DNA from: Halomonas sp. HAL1
Lineage (GTDB): Bacteria > Pseudomonadota > Gammaproteobacteria > Pseudomonadales > Halomonadaceae
DNA: 64,000 nucleotides
Assembly: GCF_030544485.1 (NCBI RefSeq)
Contig: NZ_CP130611.1
Coordinates: 1-64,000, forward strand
Reading direction: 5' to 3'
The first letter of the stretch is position 1. The number at the start of each line of letters is the position of its first letter. Of this stretch, positions 58,215 through 64,000 are shown in pieces. The notes under the pieces were generated by a model that was not told the DNA's origin, did no database searches, and saw only the letters and a list, made by a program, of their open reading frames with translations. A program made the translations under genes and the position numbers.

Positions 58215-59288
58215 ATGCTCTCGGTAAATAACGCAGCAATACTTAAGAGACTCCTCCCATGGCCAATGCAGATGGGCTTCATCATGAGTGTGATGGTTTC
58301 GTCTCTGGCATGGCTCCCTGTCGCCATGGCAGCACAACCCGCCACTACCCAGGAGACGGAATGGCCCAAGGGGCATTACCCGCTACCTGAGGAAGGCAAT
58401 ATCATCGGTGAGGCTGACACCTTCATAGTCAGGGATTACAACGACACCTTGATAGATATTGCCAAGCGTCACAACCTTGGCTATTTGGAGATGATCCGTG
58501 CAAATCCAGAGGTCAGCATCTGGGTTCCAGGGGTGGGCACGGAAGTGACTATTCCCGGACGTTTTATTCTGCCGAATGTCGAGCGTACTGGGATCGTTAT
58601 CAATATCGCCGAGCTGCGGCTTTACTACTACCCAGATGTCAAAAACGGTGAGACACCGCGCGTTGAGACCTATCCTATCGGCATCGGTCGCGAAGGGTTT
58701 GATACTCCTCTCGGTGTGACCGAGACCACTATGAACATTAAAAACCCCGCCTGGTACCCGCCTGAGTCGGTAAAACGCGAAGCGGAAGCACGCGGCGAAA
58801 CCGCGCCAAGCGTTGTGCCGCCCGGCCCCGACAACCCGCTAGGAGACCACGCCATTATTCTAGGCTTCGATGGCTATCTAATTCATGGCACCAACCAGCC
58901 CGATGGCATTGGCATGCGTGCAAGCCGTGGCTGTATACGCATGTTGCCTGACGATATTGAATCAATTTTTGACCGCATACCGGCGGGCACCCAGGTCAAT
59001 ATCATCAACCAACCTATTAAAATCGGTTGGGACAACGGACAGCCGCTGGTACAGGCATTACCTCCTTTAGGGGTGGAAGATCACACCATGACCGCTATAT
59101 CAGATGCTATTACACGCCTTGAGCAACGCAATGCAGATGGCGTTAGCTTCGATTACGAACAGCTTAGCGATTTACTAGCATTATCCAACGGGCTTATCGA
59201 ACCCCTGTATCCCAAGCCGGAACCGAGTAATAAAGAAGACGACAATATCAACAGTGTTTATGAAGAACTGACACTTCATTCGTCGTGA
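58215..59288 (+). CDS. L,D-transpeptidase (YkuD/ErfK) with LysM-like domain
   Basis: 357 residues with a signal peptide (to AMAAQ). A LysM-like region (about 65-115, VRDYNDTLIDIAKRHNLGYLEMIRANPEV) precedes the YkuD domain. Its active site HGTNQPDGIGMRASRGCIRM contains the catalytic His and Cys. These enzymes make 3-3 cross-links or attach Braun lipoprotein to peptidoglycan. That would join lipoprotein maturation by Lgt, LspA and Lnt to cell-wall attachment. AAGGAA precedes the ATG, two bases after the lnt stop. Confidence 0.92.
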   Translation: MLSVNNAAILKRLLPWPMQMGFIMSVMVSSLAWLPVAMAAQPATTQETEWPKGHYPLPEEGNIIGEADTFIVRDYNDTLIDIAKRHNLGYLEMIRANPEVSIWVPGVGTEVTIPGRFILPNVERTGIVINIAELRLYYYPDVKNGETPRVETYPIGIGREGFDTPLGVTETTMNIKNPAWYPPESVKREAEARGETAPSVVPPGPDNPLGDHAIILGFDGYLIHGTNQPDGIGMRASRGCIRMLPDDIESIFDRIPAGTQVNIINQPIKIGWDNGQPLVQALPPLGVEDHTMTAISDAITRLEQRNADGVSFDYEQLSDLLALSNGLIEPLYPKPEPSNKEDDNINSVYEELTLHSS

Positions 59289-59385
59289 ATGTCGATAAAG
59301 ACAAGGCAGCGCGTTTTGTCAGCCCTTAGGAGAACAACGGCTTGGCTACCGTCAAGCCCTTAATATTCGTCGTGTGTTGTTGATT

Positions 59386-59417
59386 GAGCTCTTCCATCCC
59401 TAGCGTAGAAAGAGCTC
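59386..59417. repeat. Inverted repeat between ldt and ctaG
   Basis: GAGCTCTT (59386-59393) and AAGAGCTC (59410-59417), perfect 8-bp arms with a 16-base loop, about 100 bases after the ldt stop. It may end the cadA operon, though it lacks a T-run. Confidence 0.45.
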
Positions 59418-59511
59418 ATGCGATCATCACAACGTTGGTAGCATCCACTTGCCGCATTGTGCAGTCGCTGCCTAAGCTGTCTCAATGTGTTTAATCTGAG
59501 GGAGAAGGGCT

Positions 59512-60360
59512 ATTGACGTCGCTCTGAGCTACTTAAGGCCTTGGGAGTTCTCACTGACGTGGGCAACCGCCTGTGTGCTGGCTATCGTTCTCTACCTGCG
59601 TGGCCTCCGGCAGTGCCAACGGCTCGGCGAGCCTACAAGCATAGCCCGCACGTTCACCTACCTGCTCGGAGTTGCGGCGATCTATGGCGTCACTCTGACA
59701 CATTACGACTACCTCGCTCAGTACATGTTCTTTGCCCATCGTGCCCAACACTTGGTACTGCATCACGCTGCCCCCTTCTTGATCGCTTTGGCAGCACCCC
59801 TGCCGGTATTGGTCGAAGGTTTGCCAACGCGAATTAGACAACTTTCTAGGGGGAGGCTAGTCACACGTGTGCTGCACCCCGCCTACAGGATACTTCAGCA
59901 ACCATTAATCGCCCCTGTGCTGTTCGTTGGGCTTATCTATTTCTGGCTGATCCCCGAGATCCACTTCGATGCCATGCTGAGCGCTGACCTTTATCAGGTG
60001 ATGAACTGGAGCATGGCGCTGGATGGGTTACTGTTTTGGTGGCTGATCTTTGATCACCGCTCGCCACTACAAGGTGGACTCGGCTATGGTAAGCGAATTG
60101 CCATTCTACTGGCGGTGATCCCACCGCAGATTGTTCTGGGTGCCTACATCGCCTTCAGTGAAGAGGTGATTTTTGATGTCTATGAGGTTTGTGGCCGTGC
60201 TTGGCCGTTGGATCCCCTCGATGATCAACGTATTGGCGGCCTGCTGACCTGGGTTCCAGCCACCATGATGAGCGCTCTTGGAGTGCTTATTGTTCTTAGC
60301 TATATGTTCCGTGACGCTCGAAATGAGGATACTGTTCATGCTCCCCACCCAACTCGCTAA
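59512..60360 (+). CDS. ctaG: CtaG-family (caa3-type) oxidase assembly protein with ATT start
   Basis: 282 residues if begun at ATT 59512, with GGAG seven bases upstream. The frame IDVALSYLRPWEFSLTWATAC before GTG 59575 is continuous with the known N-terminal helix of the family. About seven helices with HRAQHLVLHHAAPFL (His cluster), LPTRIRQL and DQRIGGLLTWVPATMM. CtaG proteins of this type bring copper to cytochrome oxidase. It overlaps the PCu(A)C gene by 23 bases. If ATT is not used, GTG 59575 is the fallback, but it would remove part of the first helix. Confidence 0.8.
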   Translation: MDVALSYLRPWEFSLTWATACVLAIVLYLRGLRQCQRLGEPTSIARTFTYLLGVAAIYGVTLTHYDYLAQYMFFAHRAQHLVLHHAAPFLIALAAPLPVLVEGLPTRIRQLSRGRLVTRVLHPAYRILQQPLIAPVLFVGLIYFWLIPEIHFDAMLSADLYQVMNWSMALDGLLFWWLIFDHRSPLQGGLGYGKRIAILLAVIPPQIVLGAYIAFSEEVIFDVYEVCGRAWPLDPLDDQRIGGLLTWVPATMMSALGVLIVLSYMFRDARNEDTVHAPHPTR

Positions 60361-60802
60361 ATTACCGCGATCAGCGCGCATCTGGTGCACGACTTTTGTG
60401 TTGATTTTCGGAATGCCCGGCACGCTGCTCGCTGCAGATTTGCAGATCACTGATGCTCGTATACGACTACTGCCAGGCGATATTCCTGCAGCAGGCTATT
60501 TTACCCTCACGAATACCGGTGAAACAGGCACCACGCTGATAGGGGCGGATAGCTCGGCCTTTGATAACGTCACGATACATCAAAGTGTCAGTCAGGACGG
60601 TATCTCAAGTATGCAGCACGTAGAACAGTTAACAGTAGCGGCGGGAGAGCTAGTTGAGCTTGCTCCGGGGGGCTATCACTTAATGCTGATGAAGCGTAAG
60701 CACCCCATCGCCGTCGGCGACGAAATTGAAGTAACCCTCCTGTTAGACAACGGGCAGCAGCAGAACGTCAAGTTCCGCGCTGGAGCACCCACAACACAGT
60801 AG
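60338..60802 (+). CDS. PCu(A)C periplasmic copper chaperone
   Basis: 154 residues from ATG 60338, with GAGGA eight bases upstream. A signal peptide ends near LLAAD. The copper motif H-x12-M...H-x-M is visible: TIHQSVSQDGISSMQHV and GYHLMLMKRK. PCu(A)C takes Cu+ to the CuA or CuB site of cytochrome oxidase with Sco. It lies between ctaG and sco, forming a copper-delivery operon. It could also buffer periplasmic copper. Confidence 0.9.
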   Translation: MLPTQLAKLPRSARIWCTTFVLIFGMPGTLLAADLQITDARIRLLPGDIPAAGYFTLTNTGETGTTLIGADSSAFDNVTIHQSVSQDGISSMQHVEQLTVAAGELVELAPGGYHLMLMKRKHPIAVGDEIEVTLLLDNGQQQNVKFRAGAPTTQ

Positions 60803-60813
60803 GAGCGAGCAGA

Positions 60814-61389
60814 ATGCGCCAATGGATTATTCCGGTGTTCGTATCGCTATGGCTAATGGGATGCGGTGAGCAAACGTGGCAGACCAAGGATATCTCAGGG
60901 CTTATGCCGCCGTTGGCATTTGATCTTGTTGATGAGAACGGTAATGACGTGACCGCCGATCAATTCCTTGGCAAGAGCACACTGCTTTTTTTTGGTTTCA
61001 CTCATTGCCCTGATGTCTGTCCCACCACGCTTGCGCGCCTCGACGCTGTCATCCAGCGCCTAGAGGAAACTTATCGCGATGATATCCAGGTACTTTTTGT
61101 CTCTGTAGATCCCCGTCGCGATAACCCAGCAACACTGAGTGCCTATACTAACGCTTTCGGCCTCCAGTTCACTGGTCTCACGGGGGACAAAGCAGCGCTT
61201 GATGAGCTTACACGCCGCTATCGTGTTACCTACGGGTATGGTGAAGAAGATAGCAACGGCAACTACGATGTATCGCACTCCAGCGCGGTATTCGCCTTCA
61301 ATGAACAGGGAGAGGCGCGTGTACTGATCCGCGATAGCGACCCCATGGATGCTGTGGCGGCCGATATTAAAAGGCTTGCCGATCAATGA
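60814..61389 (+). CDS. sco: Sco1/SenC copper-thiol lipoprotein
   Basis: 191 residues. The lipobox LMGC marks it as a lipoprotein and possible client of Lgt, LspA and Lnt encoded in this window. The thioredoxin-like fold has the copper motif CPDVC (FGFTHCPDVCPTTL) and the distal His (DVSHSSAVF). Sco proteins deliver copper to the CuA centre or reduce its Cys. TlpA (28180) is a known partner type. GGAGCGAG precedes the ATG. It ends 13 bases from the converging zinc-ribbon gene. Confidence 0.92.
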   Translation: MRQWIIPVFVSLWLMGCGEQTWQTKDISGLMPPLAFDLVDENGNDVTADQFLGKSTLLFFGFTHCPDVCPTTLARLDAVIQRLEETYRDDIQVLFVSVDPRRDNPATLSAYTNAFGLQFTGLTGDKAALDELTRRYRVTYGYGEEDSNGNYDVSHSSAVFAFNEQGEARVLIRDSDPMDAVAADIKRLADQ

Positions 61390-61402
61390 GGCGCCTTAGC
61401 AC

Positions 61403-62863
61403 TCATGCGATAGGAAGCCAGTAGGTCACGCCGCCCATGATTACCTTTATCCCATCTTCCTCTCGTTCTACAGCCTGCTGACGAAGTGTTTTCTTGGATA
61501 CTTTCTTGTCATGAAAGTATTCCATGGCTGTGACGATCCACCGCTCACTCCAATCTTCTCCTTGATCAGCACACTTCGCCATTTGCATCGTGGTGCGAGC
61601 CAACTTTTCTTTTCGCCGTTTTCTTGCTCGCTTCTCATCCACTCTAGGGGCCAGTGTGGTGGCATGTTGGCGATTTAAAAAATTGGTAAACCCCGTCACC
61701 GAAGCTGCTTGTCCGGGCACCGCATGCAAATAGTTGTCCACATCGCCCTGTTGTGGCAGTCGCTGCCCCTCCCGGTCAGTAGCGAGTAGCAATGCGGCTG
61801 CCGCTCTTAGTGCAAGTCGTGCGGAGGTGTGGGACGTTTTGCCCGCCTCTATACGGGTTTCCAATTGCTGCCAATAAGCATGCAGCGCTTTTTCTGATAA
61901 AGAAGCGGACGGCATAGACCTGAGACACGCTTTGATACGTCGTTTCTCTGAGTCGATCTTCTTTGCTTGGTGATCCGGCTCTACCCCTTGCTCTTCATGC
62001 AGCCATCGCATAGGAAGTCTTACACGCCGCAACCCCTCCGCCCCGAAGTGATGAAGCAGCTCCGAATAGCTCGGTATCCGTGACCATGCCTGGTCGATCT
62101 CAAGGAAGAACGAGAAGAAATGATTGATCTTGAGGGCAGCCTTATGCGGCCCTGTGGTACGAATCAGCCATTCACCAAATTCCCCAAAGGCCTCACGTAA
62201 CGCTTTGGTGGTGATACCGGCTTGGCCAATGATAATCCGCTTACGACATGTTCGCGTCCAATAGCAGGGCTCACAGGCATCGCCTCGACCCGCTGGCATG
62301 GGATTACCACACAATGGACAGGCAATTTCCCCTTGCTCATTACAGGCTTTGCACAATGCGTCACCGCTGGATGTCATGACCAATAAGCGATGTCGACGAC
62401 ACGCAGAACAGGTACCGTGATCAGCCGTCGCACAGCGTGGACATAAGCGATGAGCATGCCCCATACGCGTCACTCGGGTAAGACGTTGAGAGGATTCCCC
62501 ACACGCCTCGCAGGGCTCTGGCTCTCTGAAATAGGGAGCGCAGGCGATACAGACAGGGCCGTAGGGAGTGACCTTGCCGATGTTGTAGTCTGAACTAGCT
62601 TTTCCACATCGCGCACACGGTTTGTCAACGTCACACTGGCGACAGACGGCGTCTGGGTCATTCGTTGGCAGACGGGCTAACTCACCACATCGTGGGCACA
62701 TCCGCCGCTTAAACACACGAGCATAGCAAGTTGAGCAGTAACCATGCCCCTTATGGCGTCGCCACAATTTGGAGACTTCTCGACCACACTCATCGCAGTC
62801 GACCGTTTTGTGTTGCTTCAAGAGGTTGGCTCCGCTTTCATTCTCCGTTTTAAACGCGCCCAT
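61403..62863 (-). CDS. Multi-zinc-ribbon protein, 486 aa
   Basis: Start at ATG 62863 (MGAFKTENES) is preferred, since the longer frame has an atypical leader. Residues about 20-225 hold about nine pairs of CxxC knuckles (CDECGREV, CPRCGELA, CRQC, CARCGK, CEACGE, CPRCAT, CSAC, CPLCGN and CEPC). The C-terminal half is helical and basic, with IPSYSELLHHFGAEG and a region (about 385-440) that looks like the N-terminal DNA-binding domain of tyrosine recombinases (DVDNYLHAVPGQAASVTGFTNFLNRQH). A DNA-binding accessory protein of an integrative element is the inference; family unknown. Confidence 0.6.
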   Translation of the reverse strand: MGAFKTENESGANLLKQHKTVDCDECGREVSKLWRRHKGHGYCSTCYARVFKRRMCPRCGELARLPTNDPDAVCRQCDVDKPCARCGKASSDYNIGKVTPYGPVCIACAPYFREPEPCEACGESSQRLTRVTRMGHAHRLCPRCATADHGTCSACRRHRLLVMTSSGDALCKACNEQGEIACPLCGNPMPAGRGDACEPCYWTRTCRKRIIIGQAGITTKALREAFGEFGEWLIRTTGPHKAALKINHFFSFFLEIDQAWSRIPSYSELLHHFGAEGLRRVRLPMRWLHEEQGVEPDHQAKKIDSEKRRIKACLRSMPSASLSEKALHAYWQQLETRIEAGKTSHTSARLALRAAAALLLATDREGQRLPQQGDVDNYLHAVPGQAASVTGFTNFLNRQHATTLAPRVDEKRARKRRKEKLARTTMQMAKCADQGEDWSERWIVTAMEYFHDKKVSKKTLRQQAVEREEDGIKVIMGGVTYWLPIA

Positions 62864-63162
62864 GAGGCTCTCACCGCGCGTTCCGACATGGGGCGATGAG
62901 CCGGTAGAGCACGGCAGCGATGCGGCCCATGGGGGTGATGAGATAACCGTGATAGCAGCGGCAACAACACAACGGGGGGTGACTTTCGGGGATCGTGAAG
63001 CGCGCTCGTTTTGACATTGCACGTGACCAGAGCACTGAACGTTTCTTCAACGCCTATACTGAGCAAACGCTCCACCGCCGCTAATAAAGCACAACGCTCG
63101 TTGACAGGCAGCAGCTCAAACGCCAACCCAGACACAGGCATTCGGCTATCCGTAATCGAAAT

Positions 63163-63377
63163 GTAGTGGTCAACTAATCCCGGACAGTAATTTAAGGTTT
63201 TTCTCAGCGGCAACGGGCGAAATGCCGTCGTTGAATGCGTGAGGACGCTGCCGGTTGTAGTAGTCCATCAGATAGCCACCAACATCTTTTTTAGCCTCGG
63301 GCAGGTTCCGATATCCCAAGGCTGGTATCCACTCAGATTTCAGGCTCCGGAACAGCCTCTCCATCGGTGCGCTCCTA
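63163..63377 (-). mobile_element. Fragment of a second IS3-family element
   Basis: About 65 codons of an OrfB C-terminus (APMERLFRSLKSEWIP, YNRQRPHAFND) lie at 63364-63170. The element end GTAGTGGTCAACTAATCCCG lies just left, near 63165. The rest of the element is replaced by the IS110 at about 63378. A dead remnant. Confidence 0.7.
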
Positions 63378-63379
63378 TG

Positions 63380-64000
63380 TCAAATATTCTCCCGTAATTT
63401 TCCAAGATCCCTCATTATCAACGGGAATAATTCTCGAACAATATATCTTTTCAGGCAGCGATGGATTTCCTTAGACGTAAGGCCTTCCGCTGTTCGGCGG
63501 TTCACGTAAGCACGAGTTCGGGGGTCGCTTCGCATTCTAACCATAGCAATCGTCCACAACGCATTGTTAGCAGCTCGGCTGCCGCCTCGATTTAGTCGGT
63601 GCCTCGTCGTCTTGCCTGAAGAGGCGGGCAGAGGGTTTACACCGCAAAGCGAAGCCAATGCTGCCTCATTCCTTAGGCGCCCAGGGTTGTCACCGGCAAC
63701 GGACAAAAGAATAGCCGCAGTATGAGGACCTACGCCAAAGCGACTCCGTAACTGTTGCGCATGTGCTTGGGTAAGTGTTTCCAGCTGCTTATCAAATTGT
63801 ACTAATTCGGCAGCCAGCCTCAGCCATCGCTTGGCAAGTGATCTGAGCGTTGAGGCCAACGCTTGCAAGAGGACACTATCACCCAAGTTGCGAACCTTTG
63901 CACAAGCCTTCACGCAGTCGCCTGTTTTCGCTCTCCATAGCTTCTCGCGGATATCCTGTGGTGCACTAACCAGCAAGGCCCGTAATTGATTGATGGCTTG
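63380..64000 (-). CDS. IS110-family transposase, 3' part (partial)
   Basis: The frame is open through base 64000; the start is beyond the window. The visible 207 residues are the C-terminal Transposase_20 region: FGVGPHTAAILLSVAGD (helix-hairpin-helix-like), FxSLCGVNP-type LASLCGVNPLPASSGKTTR and the catalytic-type Ser within. The N-terminal DEDD domain is outside. IS110 elements move without terminal inverted repeats, and a bridge RNA is encoded in the flanks of some. The gene end truncates the IS3 fragment to its left. Confidence 0.88.
   Translation of the reverse strand, partial: QAINQLRALLVSAPQDIREKLWRAKTGDCVKACAKVRNLGDSVLLQALASTLRSLAKRWLRLAAELVQFDKQLETLTQAHAQQLRSRFGVGPHTAAILLSVAGDNPGRLRNEAALASLCGVNPLPASSGKTTRHRLNRGGSRAANNALWTIAMVRMRSDPRTRAYVNRRTAEGLTSKEIHRCLKRYIVRELFPLIMRDLGKLRENI

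Noticed and set aside
62818..63213. 131-codon reverse ORF before the zinc-ribbon gene
   Set aside because: It begins in the IS3 remnant and runs into the zinc-ribbon gene in another frame. The middle (DSRMPVSGLAFELLPVNERC) could be a truncated protein's end, but I cannot support it.

Overview
The window is best read as an accessory heavy-metal resistance region of a gammaproteobacterium. A halophile such as Halomonas fits the acidic periplasmic proteins and the gene complement, but that assignment is an inference from gene content with no marker gene behind it. The region is bounded and broken by insertion sequences, carries plasmid- or element-type genes, and contains many decayed gene remnants, so it looks like a plasmid or integrative element built up by successive acquisitions.

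Layout. 1-1664: element-type small genes, including a Lar-like zinc-ribbon protein. 1724-3404: a CsoR/InrS-like repressor and an NreB-type nickel exporter with a His-rich tail. 3756-6571: copper genes (DUF411, a 44-residue membrane protein, a Spy-like Met-rich protein, CopC, CopD). 6721-9237: a dead outer-membrane gene, relics and an ATP-grasp protein. 9771-16005: cupredoxin, two-component system CopRS, multicopper oxidase CopA, CopB, a secreted protein and a Cys-rich copper storage protein. 16225-17282: an IS630 element. 17512-31236: two MerR-controlled blocks holding a Cu+-ATPase, a peroxiredoxin and many periplasmic thiol-redox proteins (CcdA twice, DsbG, DsbE, a free-standing DsbD alpha domain, TlpA), plus Lgt, a BNR-repeat protein and a cytochrome c. 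31810-37517: a dead MauE-type gene, DUF2933, an amino-acid permease and a second Cu-type ATPase. 37541-38770: an IS3 element. 38771-46785: a plasmid/phage-like stretch with a HEPN-domain module, SRAP, a CoiA-like protein, LexA-boxed umuDC and several small genes. 47064-48374: dmeRF (Co/Ni). 48707-59288: a BASS transporter, a Zn/Cd CDF pump, DsbA, an M23 peptidase, a broken ZIP transporter, CadR-like MerR, CadA-type ATPase, LspA, Lnt and an L,D-transpeptidase. 59512-61389: CtaG, PCu(A)C and Sco (copper delivery to cytochrome oxidase). 61403-64000: a multi-zinc-ribbon protein, an IS3 fragment and a partial IS110.

How it fits together. Three sets of regulatory DNA can be read. (i) A direct repeat TTCAG-N6-TTCAG (11-bp period) lies beside six copper-related loci and is the likely operator of CopR (10286-10951). 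(ii) MerR-type promoters with a 19-bp spacer and a CTTTAAGG-like dyad lie before the ccdA, peroxiredoxin/Cu-ATPase and Met/His-rich-protein transcription units. (iii) CadR/PbrR-type promoters lie before the CDF pump and cadA. Export pumps and periplasmic copper proteins are combined with an accessory envelope-maintenance set: thiol redox proteins, all three lipoprotein-processing enzymes (Lgt, LspA, Lnt) and peptidoglycan enzymes. This pairing is the most unusual feature of the window.

Limits. All family calls come from reading the protein sequences by eye. No database search or structure prediction was run. Several frameshifts lie in homopolymers, where a base error in the sequence cannot be excluded.
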